Source: Leisingera daeponensis DSM 23529 (lineage in GTDB: Bacteria; Pseudomonadota; Alphaproteobacteria; Rhodobacterales; Rhodobacteraceae). From it: a stretch of DNA of 64,000 nucleotides. The stretch is taken from the NCBI RefSeq assembly GCF_000473145.1, contig NZ_KI421502.1, positions 1 to 64,000 on the forward strand. Reading direction: 5' to 3'. The translations under genes were made by a program, and so were the position numbers. Positions 54,419-62,875 of this stretch are shown here, in pieces (the stretch's first letter is position 1; each line of letters starts with the position of its first letter). Under the pieces are notes generated by a model that saw only the letters and a program-made list of their open reading frames with translations, did not search any database and was not told the DNA's origin.

Positions 54419-54863
54419 TTGCAATAGATTCCTTCATTTACAGGTTGCAGACGTGTTTTCCGGATTTCTGCCGGATTGCGAAACCCGCGGCAAGTTTCGC
54501 CATAATAGACTGAAAATAAATACAAAATATGCTCGCCGCAGCGCCGGGGCAGGGGAGGGCGGGCCATCCCTGCGGCAGTTGGCAGAATCCGAAACGCCTG
54601 CCGGGGCCGAGTCGCACCGGATAAGGCGGCAGCATGAGTCTGCGGCAAACGGCGCTGATTAGGGCCTGTTTTTTCGAGGATGGCCTCCCGGATCGGCGCG
54701 CCGCCGCGCCGGGCCGGCCTGCCGCGGGCCTGAAATCCGGTGCCTGACCGCAAGCCGCAGCGGAATTCGGCGGGAAAGGCATTTTCCACAACTAAAAATG
54801 AGGGAATCCTTGTTCTGCACTCGTCATGCGAGTGCGACAGTCCATTAGTTAAAGGAGAATAAA
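54419..54863. other. Non-coding stretch upstream of repA
   Basis: No credible gene. The first 120 bp are AT-rich. TTTTCCACA at 54782-54790 fits the relaxed DnaA-box consensus TTWTNCACA. GCACTCG-5 nt-CGAGTGC (54817-54835) is a perfect hairpin ahead of the next gene. Confidence 0.4.
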
Positions 54864-55532
54864 ATGGAACGTAACAGCATCCTCACACATATGCGGGCCA
54901 TTGAAGACAGGTTCAACGCCGAGGGCCTGACGCTTTACGTGTGCACCGATCCCGAAGAGCTGCCGGCGCTTCTGGAGGATGTGGGAAAGAAGCAGGTTCA
55001 CCCGATGTCCGAAGTCAGCGCCGAGGAACTGAGGTCGGGGCGGGCGCTCTGGCTGTTCCTGAAGCGGCAGGACCGTTGCATCACCTGCATTTCGGCCAAG
55101 AGTGTGGACCTTGGCGGCAAGGACTTCGGAAATTACTTCCGCGGCCTTGCGGCTTCCCGCTACAGCAACCGCGATCAGGTGGTGGAGAGCGTTTCGCAGC
55201 CGCTGGTCGATGAGCTGCGGGGCAGGCTGATCTACTTTGGCGGGATCGAGGTCGCGCCGGACGAACGCGGCGGCATCCGGCGGCTGGGCGATTTCGCCCA
55301 GTATGTGAAACTGCTGGCCGCCACGCGGTGGGACTTTGACTGGATGTACACGATCATTGCCTACAAGCACCGCCGCCTGGCCGATGATTACGGCTTTAAC
55401 GGCAAATACCGCAACGCGATTTCCTGGGCGGATCCGGTGCCCGAAGGGCTGGCGAACGATCAGATGATCCTAGGCCTCAACGCAGTCCACTTCTCGCATA
55501 TTGTCAGCAGTGTCGAGCCAGGTAATCTTTGA
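54864..55532 (+). CDS. Hypothetical protein, GNAT acetyltransferase-like
   Basis: A 222-residue protein with a good ribosome site (AAAGGAGAATAAA before ATG). I do not recognise a named family. LIYFGGIEVAPDERGGIRRLGDFAQYVKLLAATRWDFDWMYTIIAYKHR resembles GNAT motif A and the following strand (V-x-P-x-x-R-G-x-G...L), with the usual mixed alpha/beta pattern before it. So it may acetylate a small molecule or bind acyl-CoA. Its 3' end overlaps the convergent gene at 55470 by 63 bp. It lies directly upstream of repA, in a position often held by plasmid-specific accessory genes. Confidence 0.7.
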   Translation: MERNSILTHMRAIEDRFNAEGLTLYVCTDPEELPALLEDVGKKQVHPMSEVSAEELRSGRALWLFLKRQDRCITCISAKSVDLGGKDFGNYFRGLAASRYSNRDQVVESVSQPLVDELRGRLIYFGGIEVAPDERGGIRRLGDFAQYVKLLAATRWDFDWMYTIIAYKHRRLADDYGFNGKYRNAISWADPVPEGLANDQMILGLNAVHFSHIVSSVEPGNL

Positions 55533-56207
55533 GAAAACGGCCGTGACCGGCTCCCCCCGGGGGCCGGTCACCCGCATGGTCACCTTGCGGTAGCCGCCGC
55601 GCACCCGCAGCCCCTTGATGATCACGTCCAGCTCCTCGTCGGTGACGATATACGGCACCTCGCTCAGCATCCTGTGCGAGTGCATCGCGCGCGCGATGAC
55701 CCGTTCCTTGAAGGATCCGACGATGCGGTAGAAATCCCGGTTCCCGGCCAGCATCAGCCGTTCTGCGGCGGCGCTGCGCTTGCCGATCTGGATCGGGTGC
55801 ATGATCCGGTCGGTGGCCTCAAGAGGCTCGTAAAGATCGACCTGATCCTCGAACCACTCCCAATTCCGCAACAGCCCCGCCTCCTGGTGGAACCAGTCCA
55901 GAATGTGGTCCGTGGTCACGTTGAACCCCGCCCTGGAGCAGGCGGCAAGTTCCGTATTGGCGGCCTCGGCCGCGCGCCAGCGGTTGAGCCGGGCTGCGGA
56001 GGCCTGGCTGCCGCCGGGCAGCTCGAAAAAGAACTGAATGGGAATGCACAGGCCGGCCGACAGCAGCGCCAGCGAGGATGCCGGAATTTCGCGGTTGTTC
56101 CGCATCTGGCTTCGCAGAGTGCCGTAGTTGATCCCGGAGATTGTGCAGGCTGTCTTCAGTCTGACACCTGCGATCTTGCAGGCGGCATCAATGCGGTCGG
56201 CAATCAT
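55470..56207 (-). CDS. Hypothetical protein with N-terminal XRE-like helix-turn-helix
   Basis: The 245-residue product starts at ATG 56207 after GAGGT. Residues ~1-60 resemble a Cro/C1 helix-turn-helix (IADRIDAACKIAGVRLKTACTISGINYGTLRSQMRNNREIPASSLALLSAGLCIPIQFFF). The remaining ~185 residues have no family I recognise; RIVGSFKERVIARAMHSHRML to VTMRVTGPRGEPVTAVFSKITWL could be a PAS-like sensory domain. It may regulate itself through the palindrome at 56222 and perhaps the convergent GNAT-like gene. Confidence 0.7.
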   Translation of the reverse strand: MIADRIDAACKIAGVRLKTACTISGINYGTLRSQMRNNREIPASSLALLSAGLCIPIQFFFELPGGSQASAARLNRWRAAEAANTELAACSRAGFNVTTDHILDWFHQEAGLLRNWEWFEDQVDLYEPLEATDRIMHPIQIGKRSAAAERLMLAGNRDFYRIVGSFKERVIARAMHSHRMLSEVPYIVTDEELDVIIKGLRVRGGYRKVTMRVTGPRGEPVTAVFSKITWLDTADNMREVDCVEA

Positions 56208-56221
56208 ATGCACCTCAAAAG

Positions 56222-56235
56222 TTTACATATGTGAA
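56222..56235. promoter_or_regulatory. Candidate operator upstream of the XRE-like gene
   Basis: TTTACATATGTGAA is a 14-bp dyad with one mismatched pair, 15 bp before the ATG of the XRE-like gene. Another CATATG lies at the start itself. Confidence 0.45.
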
Positions 56236-56250
56236 TTATTAAACCAGTAG

Positions 56251-56280
56251 TTGACACCTATCAGCCAAAGCATCAACAAT
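56251..56280 (+). promoter_or_regulatory. Candidate promoter for the 111-residue gene
   Basis: TTGACA at 56251-56256 and AACAAT at 56275-56280 (18-bp spacer), about 40 bp ahead of the GTG start at 56319. Confidence 0.45.
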
Positions 56281-56318
56281 CAATGCGTGTATCGTAGTTA
56301 TCAGCGGGCGAGTTACCT

Positions 56319-56654
56319 GTGGAATGGACGAACGAAAAAGCGCATCAGGCCGGGGGACGCGGACGGGACGTGTCCCGGCGCGAGCTTGAACTGCTGAGGA
56401 AGGCAAGCGAAGCGTCGGGGAGGAGCCTGGGCTTCTGGTCCGATTTGACCGAAGGGCTGGACCAGAGGGCGATCGCCCTGCTGGTGTCGCGGGCTCATAT
56501 GGTTTCGCCGGACGGCTCTGCCGCGCCCGATACGCTGGCGCAGGACCAGCGCGAGGTGCTTGCCATGCTGTCGCAGGTCGGCCACCGCGACCGCGGGGTG
56601 TTTCTGCGGGCGCTGCGCGGGCTTATCGACCTGCGCAAGGGGCGGCTGAACTAG
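56319..56654 (+). CDS. Small hypothetical protein
   Basis: A 111-residue frame from GTG with no known family. The composition is hydrophilic and helical (RRELELLRKASEASGRSLGFWSDLTEGLDQRAIALLVSRAHMVSPDG), with no signal peptide or membrane segment. QDQREVLAMLSQVGHRDRGVFLRALRGLIDLRKG could form a helix-turn-helix-like end. It has a promoter-like region but a weak ribosome site. Confidence 0.5.
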   Translation: MEWTNEKAHQAGGRGRDVSRRELELLRKASEASGRSLGFWSDLTEGLDQRAIALLVSRAHMVSPDGSAAPDTLAQDQREVLAMLSQVGHRDRGVFLRALRGLIDLRKGRLN

Positions 56655-56802
56655 GCCGCGCAGGCCAGCCCCGCAGGGGCTGCGCTGCGCAAAGAGCCGG
56701 CCGTTTCCCGCCATACCCCTTGACCGGGCTCGATATTTGGGCACCAAAGTTCTTTCGCTGGCTCATACTGGCCGGGGCGAACGAATCTGCATGGAGAAGC
56801 CT

Positions 56803-58224
56803 ATGGCTCAGGAGCATCCCATTTACGGCCGGATCGACGGCCCCATCGTGATCATCGGCTTCGGTTCGATCGGCAAAGGCACGCTGCCCCTGATCGAACG
56901 CCATTTCGAATTCGATGCCGCCAAGCTGACGGTGATCGAACCCGACGCCGCCAAGGCGAATTTCCTGCGCCAGCACAGCATCAACCACCTGCAGGTCGCG
57001 CTGACGCCGGACAACTACAGGGAGGTGCTGGGCGGCCTGTTTGCCGAGGGCAAGGGGTTTTGCGTAAACCTGTCGGTGGACACCTCGTCGCTTGAGCTCA
57101 TGACCTTCATGCGGGAGCTGGGCGTGCTGTATATCGACACGGTGGTGGAGCCCTGGGCGGGCTATTATTTCGGCACCTCCGACAATGCGGCCCGCACCAA
57201 TTACGCGCTGCGCCAGGCGGTCAGGGATGAAAAGGCGCGCAACCCCGGCGGCACCACCGCTGTCAGCTGCTGCGGCGCCAATCCCGGCATGGTCAGCTGG
57301 TTCGTCAAGGAGGCGCTGCTGACGCTGGCCCGCGACACCGGCCGCGAGGTTGAGACCCCCGCCAGCCGCGAGGGCTGGGCGCGGCTGATGCAGTCGCTGG
57401 GCGTCAAGGGCGTTCACATCGCCGAACGGGATACCCAGGCCCGCCGGGTGCCGCGCGCCCGCGGCACCTTCGTTAATACCTGGTCGGTCGAGGGCTTCAT
57501 CGCAGAGGGCTTCCAGCCTGCCGAGCTGGGGTGGGGCACCCATGAAACCTGGTTCCCGGAGAACGGCCACCGCCAGGACAGCGGCTGCCAGGCCGCCATC
57601 TGGCTGGAACGTCCGGGCGCGATCACCCGGGTGCATACCTGGTGCCCGACGCCGGGGCCGCAGTTCGGCTTTCTGGTCACCCATAACGAGGCGATCTCGA
57701 TCTCGGACTATTACACCGTCGGAGCGGGGGCTGATCCGGAGTACCGCCCGACCTGCCACTATGCCTATCACCCCTGCGACGACGCGGTGCTGAGCCTGCA
57801 TGAGCTGTTCGGCTCCGGCCAGCAGCAGGAGCGGCACCACATCCTGACGGAGGATGAGATCATCGAGGGCATCGACGAGCTGGGCGTGCTGCTTTACGGC
57901 CATGAAAAGAACGCGCTCTGGTTCGGCTCCCGGCTGTCGAACGAGGAGGCCCGCGACCTGGCGCCCTATCAGAACGCGACCGGGCTGCAGGTCACCTCGG
58001 CGGTGCTGGCAGGCATGGTCTGGGCCCTGGAAAACCCCGAAGCGGGGATCGTCGAGACGGACGAGATGGACCACGCCCGCTGTCTTGAGGTGCAGCGCCC
58101 GTATCTGGGCCCGGTGGAGGCGCATTACACCAGCTGGACACCGCTGCAGGACCGCTGGGCGCAGTTCCCGGAAGATATCGACGAAAGCGATCCCTGGCTG
58201 TTCCGGAACGTGCTGGCGAGCTGA
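56803..58224 (+). CDS. hss: Homospermidine synthase
   Basis: The 473-residue protein begins near MAQEHPIYGRIDGPIVIIGFGSIGKGTLPLIERHFEF, a Rossmann fold, with GGAG just upstream. It continues with VDTSSLELMTFMRELGVLYIDTVVEPWAGYY, CCGANPGMVSWFVKEALL and HETWFPENG. This matches bacterial homospermidine synthase, which makes sym-homospermidine from putrescine (and spermidine) with NAD+. It is a common polyamine route in alphaproteobacteria. It appears monocistronic and ends in a strong hairpin. Confidence 0.93.
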   Translation: MAQEHPIYGRIDGPIVIIGFGSIGKGTLPLIERHFEFDAAKLTVIEPDAAKANFLRQHSINHLQVALTPDNYREVLGGLFAEGKGFCVNLSVDTSSLELMTFMRELGVLYIDTVVEPWAGYYFGTSDNAARTNYALRQAVRDEKARNPGGTTAVSCCGANPGMVSWFVKEALLTLARDTGREVETPASREGWARLMQSLGVKGVHIAERDTQARRVPRARGTFVNTWSVEGFIAEGFQPAELGWGTHETWFPENGHRQDSGCQAAIWLERPGAITRVHTWCPTPGPQFGFLVTHNEAISISDYYTVGAGADPEYRPTCHYAYHPCDDAVLSLHELFGSGQQQERHHILTEDEIIEGIDELGVLLYGHEKNALWFGSRLSNEEARDLAPYQNATGLQVTSAVLAGMVWALENPEAGIVETDEMDHARCLEVQRPYLGPVEAHYTSWTPLQDRWAQFPEDIDESDPWLFRNVLAS

Positions 58225-58230
58225 CCGCGC

Positions 58231-58255
58231 GGCGGCGCGCCACAGGCGCGCCGCC
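58231..58255 (+). terminator. Hairpin after hss
   Basis: GGCGGCGCGCC - ACA - GGCGCGCCGCC is a perfect 11-bp stem 7 bp beyond the stop, without a T-run. The rest of the 58225-58512 gap shows no clear gene. Confidence 0.6.
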
Positions 58256-58512
58256 GGCTGTTCCTTGCCCGGCTGCCAGTCCCGCCACATCAGACAGGTA
58301 TTGGCGCCCGGCGAGGCGAAAGACACCCTGAACTTGCGGTGATGCACCCGTCCCGCGTTGTGCAGGCGCATTGCGCTGGCCTCAAGGGCGGGGTGGCGTG
58401 TCTGGCCGCAAGCTGCATCCCCGCGCCTGTGATATCCGGTCTGGCGTTCAAAGGTGTTTTGCTCATATTGAAATGAGGACCGCTCATCCGAACCACTTGC
58501 CAGGAGCTGCAG

Positions 58513-59427
58513 ATGTCGCGCCGCCATTACAACCTGCCGCCGCTCACCACGCTGGCCGCGTTCGAGGCGGCCGCCCGGCATCTGAGCTTCAAGAACGCGG
58601 CGCAGGAACTGTCCGTCACCCCCGGCGCGGTCAGCCATCAGGTGAAGGCGCTGGAGGCGGAGCTGCAGGCGCCGCTGTTCCAGCGCAAGCACCGGGGCGT
58701 GGAGCTGACGGAGGAGGGGGAGGCGCTGTTTGAAACCCTGGCGTCGTCCTTTTCCAAGATCTCGCTGAGCCTCAAGACCATCCGCGACCGGCAGACCGGG
58801 GATACCGTGACCATCGGCTCGACCTCGGCTGTGGCGTCGCTGTGGCTGTCGCCCTCGGTGGTGCGGTTCTGGCGCAAGCATCCGGATGTGAACGTCAACC
58901 AGATCGTCAACGACCGGCCCCTGCGCAGTATGCCGGACGTGGATTTCTATATCCGCTACGGGCGCGAGCGGGACAGCCGCGTAGAGCAGACCGAACTCTA
59001 CCGCGACCATCTGGTGCCGGTCGGCAATGCGGAGCTGGCGGGGAAGCTCACCGGCTGCCCGCTGGAGGAGCTGGCGCAGCAGCGGCTGTTGCATCTGGAG
59101 TCCGATGACAAGAGCTGGACCACCTGGGCCGACTGGTTCCAGCAGCTGGGCTATAGCGGCCCCATCGCGCCGGGCGTGCGGGTGAACAATTACGCGGTGG
59201 CGCTGCAGGCGGCGCAGGACGGGGTGGGGCTGGTGCTGGGCTGGCAGCGGCTGCTCAATCCCTTGCTGGCGGGCGGCCAGCTGGTGCCGATCGGGCCGCA
59301 TGTGCTGGCGGCGCCGCACGGGTTCCATCTGGTGGGCCGGCCGGACGCGGAACTGTCGGAATCCGCCCGTTTGCTGCGCAATTGGGTCATTGACGAGATC
59401 CATCAGGGATCAGGTGAGCTGATCTAA
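58513..59427 (+). CDS. LysR-family regulator, GcvA-like
   Basis: The 304-residue protein has PPLTTLAAFEAAARHLSFKNAAQELSVTPGAVSHQVKALEAEL, the GcvA-type helix-turn-helix (VTPGAVSHQVK), and a substrate-binding domain. GcvA-like proteins often regulate amine or glycine metabolism. It points toward the Rieske operon 95 bp downstream and may control it, but both are on the same strand, so the target is not established. Confidence 0.87.
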   Translation: MSRRHYNLPPLTTLAAFEAAARHLSFKNAAQELSVTPGAVSHQVKALEAELQAPLFQRKHRGVELTEEGEALFETLASSFSKISLSLKTIRDRQTGDTVTIGSTSAVASLWLSPSVVRFWRKHPDVNVNQIVNDRPLRSMPDVDFYIRYGRERDSRVEQTELYRDHLVPVGNAELAGKLTGCPLEELAQQRLLHLESDDKSWTTWADWFQQLGYSGPIAPGVRVNNYAVALQAAQDGVGLVLGWQRLLNPLLAGGQLVPIGPHVLAAPHGFHLVGRPDAELSESARLLRNWVIDEIHQGSGELI

Positions 59428-59522
59428 TCCCAGCGCGAAAATTCCTGCTATTGAGTGAATCCGCTCTCTCCCTTCAATGGCGCAAAACGCGCACATCTTT
59501 TTCATGCCTTGGAGAGACCCAG

Positions 59523-60677
59523 ATGAACAAGCATGACCCGCTTGCCGCGGTGATGGCTCCGGTCAACGTCGCAAACGGCCTGCCGAACGCCCATTACATC
59601 GACCCCGCCGTCTTTGCCGAAGAGAAGCGCTCGGTGCTGTTCAAGAACTGGTCGGGCATCGGCTTTGGCAAGGACGTGCCGGAGCCGGGCTATGCCAAGC
59701 CGGTGGATTTCCTTGGTATGCCGCTCTTGATCGTGCGCGACAAGGACGGCGAGGTCGGCGTGTTTCAGAACACCTGCCGCCACCGGGGCATGATCCTGGT
59801 CGAGAAGCCCGGCAAGATCCGCGGCGCCATCCGCTGCGCTTATCACAGCTGGTGTTATGGCCTTGATGGCCGCCTGGTCTCCACCCCCCACGTTGGCGGC
59901 CCCGGGAACAACAAGCATGAAGATATCAAGCTGGACGAGCTGGGCCTGGTGCGCATCCGCTCGTATGTCTGGCGCGACGTGGTGTTTGTGAACGTCGACG
60001 GCACCGCGCCGGAGTTCGAGGAGGCCCATGCCGACCTGCTGGAGCGCTGGAAGGAGTTTGAAACCCCGGTGCATCACGGCGGCGCGGATTCCGGCTTCAA
60101 GCTGGAGGTGAAGACCAACTGGAAACTGGCGGTCGAGAACTACTGCGAGAGCTATCACCTGCCCTGGGTGCATCCGGGCCTCAACAGCTATTCCCGGCTG
60201 GAGGACCATTACAACATCGAGGTGCCGGGCAAGTATTCCGGCCAGGGCACCCTGGTCTACCGCCAGCTGAAGGGCGAAAACGGCGAGGTGTTCCCCGATT
60301 TCGAGGGTCTCAGCAGCAAATGGGACGAGGGCGGCGAGTATACCGCGGTTTATCCGAATGTGCTGTTGGGAGTGCAGCGCGACCATGCATTCGCGATCAT
60401 TCTGGAGCCGGTCGACACCGAGAACACTGTCGAGCACATCGAACTTTACTACGCCAAAACCCCGGAAGAGACCCCGGAGCTGGACAACCTGCGCACCGAG
60501 AATGCGAAGCTGTGGAAGACCGTGTTCGAGGAAGACGTCTTTGTCGTCGAGGGCATGCAGAAGGGCCGCCACGGCGAGCTGTTCGACGGCGGCCGGTTCT
60601 CTCCCGCGATGGACGGTCCGACCCATAATTTCCACGCCTGGGTGGCCGATCAGGTGACCAAAGGCCGCGAGGCATGA
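59523..60677 (+). CDS. Rieske non-heme iron oxygenase, alpha subunit
   Basis: The 384-residue enzyme has an N-terminal Rieske domain with Cys-x-His (NTCRHRGMIL) and Cys-x2-His (RCAYHSWCYGLDG). The catalytic domain has NYCESYHLPWVHPG, the Glu/His/His of the mononuclear iron site. It resembles the quaternary-ammonium / choline monooxygenase-like branch (GbcA, CMO) rather than classical aromatic dioxygenases. No beta subunit is present. The start follows GGAGACCCAG. It overlaps the aldehyde dehydrogenase by 4 bp, which fits oxidative demethylation or monooxygenation giving an aldehyde. Confidence 0.85.
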   Translation: MNKHDPLAAVMAPVNVANGLPNAHYIDPAVFAEEKRSVLFKNWSGIGFGKDVPEPGYAKPVDFLGMPLLIVRDKDGEVGVFQNTCRHRGMILVEKPGKIRGAIRCAYHSWCYGLDGRLVSTPHVGGPGNNKHEDIKLDELGLVRIRSYVWRDVVFVNVDGTAPEFEEAHADLLERWKEFETPVHHGGADSGFKLEVKTNWKLAVENYCESYHLPWVHPGLNSYSRLEDHYNIEVPGKYSGQGTLVYRQLKGENGEVFPDFEGLSSKWDEGGEYTAVYPNVLLGVQRDHAFAIILEPVDTENTVEHIELYYAKTPEETPELDNLRTENAKLWKTVFEEDVFVVEGMQKGRHGELFDGGRFSPAMDGPTHNFHAWVADQVTKGREA

Positions 60678-62125
60678 GTGCCTTTCTGAAAGACGGGCTG
60701 GCCAGGAATTTCCTGGCCGGTGCCTGGGTCGAGGGCGACGGCGGTGCGCGCATCACCGTTGAGGACCCGGGCAACGGCCAGCACGTGGGCGACTGCGCGC
60801 TGGCGGGCGAGGAAACCCTGGCAAAGGCGCTGGAGGCGGCGCGGACAAGTTTCGAGCGCGGCGACCTGAGCGCCATGAAACCCGCCAGGCGCGGCCAGCT
60901 GATGCAACGCATCGCGGCGGAGATCCGGGGCATTGCGGATGAGGGCGCAGAGCTGTTGTGCCGGGAAAGCGGCAAGAGCCTGAGCGCGGCGCATGACGAG
61001 TTTGAAGAGGCCGCGCAGTATTTCGAATACTACGGCGGCATGGCCGACAAGATCGAGGGCAAGTCGATCCCGCTCGGCCCCGATTACGCCGACTACACGG
61101 TTTGTGAGCCTTACGGCGTTTCTGCCCAGATCGTGCCGTGGAACTTCCCGGTGTCGATTGCGGCGCGGTCGCTGGCGCCTGCGATGGCGGCGGGCAATTC
61201 GGTGATCATCAAGTCGCCGGAACTGGACCCGATGGCGTTGGCGATGCTGGGCGTGGCGCTGGAACGTGCCGAAGTTCCCGCAGGCACGGTGTCGATCCTG
61301 AACGGTATCGGCGCGGACCTGGGCGCGCGGCTGGTGGAAAGCCCGGCGGTGGATCAGATCGTCTTCACCGGTTCGGTCCCGACCGGCCAGGCGATCCTGC
61401 GTGCCGCTGCAAATCCGGTGACGCCCGCGCTGATGGAGCTGGGCGGCAAATCCGCTGCGGTGGCCTTTGAGGACGCCAATCTGGACACGCTGATGTCCAG
61501 CTTGCAAAGCGGTATCTTCTACAACGCGGGTCAGGTCTGCTCTGCCATGTCGCGGGTGCTGGTGCACCGGTCGATCTATGGCGAGGCGGTGGAGCGTGCC
61601 GCCGCGCTGGCAAACGGCCTCAGCGTCGGGCATGGCTTGGAAAACCCGGGCCTGACCCCGGTGATCTCGGCCCGGCAGCTGGACGGCATCGAGACCCTGA
61701 CCGCCACCGCCCGCCAAAGCGGCGCGCGCGCCGCCTCGGGCGGTGCCCGGCTGGAGCGTGAGGGGTATTTCATGGCGCCGACCATCCTGGCGGATGTGGA
61801 CCCGGCAGCCCGGGTGGCGCAGGAGGAGATTTTCGGCCCCGTCACCTGCTTCACGCCCTTCGATACGGAGGCCGAGGCGATTGCCATGGCCAACGGCACC
61901 GAGTTCGGGCTGGTGGCCGGCGTCTTCACCCGCGATCTGGCGCGGGCGCACCGGGTGGCGAACCGTCTGCGGGCCGGACAGGTGTTCGTGAACGAATGGT
62001 TCGCGGGCGGCATCTCCACCCCGTTCGGAGGGGTCGGCAAATCGGGCTTCGGGCGCGAGAAGGGCTTGGAGGCGCTGTATAACTACGTGCGCACCAAGAA
62101 CATCGCGATTTCGCTGAAGGGCTGA
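60674..62125 (+). CDS. Aldehyde dehydrogenase
   Basis: The 483-residue enzyme has QIVPWNFPVSIAARSLAPAMAAGNSVIIKSPE, the catalytic Glu in MELGGKSAAVAFEDAN, the catalytic Cys in NAGQVCSAMSR, and QEEIFGPVTCF. It ends FGGVGKSGFGREKGLEALYNYVRTKN. It resembles betaine aldehyde dehydrogenases and would oxidise the aldehyde produced by the Rieske partner encoded immediately upstream. Confidence 0.87.
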   Translation: MSAFLKDGLARNFLAGAWVEGDGGARITVEDPGNGQHVGDCALAGEETLAKALEAARTSFERGDLSAMKPARRGQLMQRIAAEIRGIADEGAELLCRESGKSLSAAHDEFEEAAQYFEYYGGMADKIEGKSIPLGPDYADYTVCEPYGVSAQIVPWNFPVSIAARSLAPAMAAGNSVIIKSPELDPMALAMLGVALERAEVPAGTVSILNGIGADLGARLVESPAVDQIVFTGSVPTGQAILRAAANPVTPALMELGGKSAAVAFEDANLDTLMSSLQSGIFYNAGQVCSAMSRVLVHRSIYGEAVERAAALANGLSVGHGLENPGLTPVISARQLDGIETLTATARQSGARAASGGARLEREGYFMAPTILADVDPAARVAQEEIFGPVTCFTPFDTEAEAIAMANGTEFGLVAGVFTRDLARAHRVANRLRAGQVFVNEWFAGGISTPFGGVGKSGFGREKGLEALYNYVRTKNIAISLKG

Positions 62126-62128
62126 GCG

Positions 62129-62368
62129 GTGGAGCGCGCAGACCTCGACCGGGCGCTTCTGCAGGCGCATGAGGACAAGGAAAGCGCCGCGCTGGTCCGG
62201 CTCTATACGCTGGCCGGCGATCAGGCGGAGGACGCGGGCAATATCGACGCCGCCTGCTTTTACCTGACGCACGCCTTTGTCTTTGCGCTGGAGGCCGGGA
62301 TGCCGGAGGCGAAGGCGCTGAACCGCCGCCTGGCGGCGCGGGACCGGGCGCATCCGCTGGAGCTGTGA
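62129..62368 (+). CDS. Small conserved-type protein in the Rieske/ALDH operon
   Basis: A 79-residue, all-helical protein starting with GTG 3 bp after the ALDH stop. Its sequence (LLQAHEDKESAALVRLYTLAGDQAEDAGNIDAACFYLTHAFVFALEAG) looks like a single TPR-type helix pair. No known family could be named. The short spacing argues for coexpression, and a role in assembly or regulation of the Rieske enzyme is only a guess. Confidence 0.65.
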   Translation: MERADLDRALLQAHEDKESAALVRLYTLAGDQAEDAGNIDAACFYLTHAFVFALEAGMPEAKALNRRLAARDRAHPLEL

Positions 62369-62377
62369 GACGGGTTT

Positions 62378-62437
62378 CAGACCGCTGTGCCTGCACAGGC
62401 ACCGGTCTGTTTGGCCGGCAGGGGAGGGCCGGCCAAA
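62378..62437 (+). terminator. Two tandem hairpins ending the Rieske operon
   Basis: CAGACCG..CGGTCTG encloses GTGCCTG..CAGGCAC (62378-62409). A second hairpin, TTTGGCCGGC / GCCGGCCAAA, follows at once and ends in AAAACA. Confidence 0.7.
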
Positions 62438-62875
62438 ACAACTCGCGCCGCGGCAGGTCAGGGCGTGATCCGCAGCACCACCGCCGAGGGCAGCCTGAGG
62501 GGCGGGCCGGGGCGGCTGAATACGCAGTATTTGGTAGAATCAGTTTCTACGGCCTGTTGAGACTGGCAGGCACGCAGGACCGCCCGGACGGCGCCTGCGG
62601 CAACAGTGTTGCCGTTTCCGCCTGTCCGCTTTGACGGTTTCCCGAAGCCCGTGAGCGCCAACAGGCTGATAAAAGCGCGGTATGCACAGGAAATTGGGGA
62701 ACAGGCCGGGGGACAGACTTGCCATTCGGTGCCGAATTTGATTCGAGTGCGCGGAAATCAGGACAGGCTGTGCAGGTGTGCGGAAAACGGCATTTTGTGC
62801 CTTTTCTTTGCCGCCGCTGCCGGAACGGGGTAAGAACCGCCTCGGGATTCGGCCTTGGAGGGACGTAGCGCAAAT
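62438..62875. other. Non-coding gap before nqrA
   Basis: Several short frames cross this region on both strands, but none has a ribosome site or recognisable sequence. The end of the gap holds GGAGGGACGTAGCGCAAAT, the ribosome site for nqrA. Confidence 0.5.

Noticed and set aside
54405-54789. Frames of 85-211 codons upstream of repA on both strands
   Set aside because: They overlap the repABC control region and each other, have no ribosome site and show no family resemblance.
56623-59403. 926-codon minus-strand frame across hss and the LysR gene
   Set aside because: Antisense shadow; hss and LysR on the other strand have full domain sequences, good starts and ribosome sites.
62438-62875. 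Possible small genes between the Rieske operon and nqrA
   Set aside because: Short frames only, Arg-rich and without ribosome sites; the region holds terminators and the nqrA leader.
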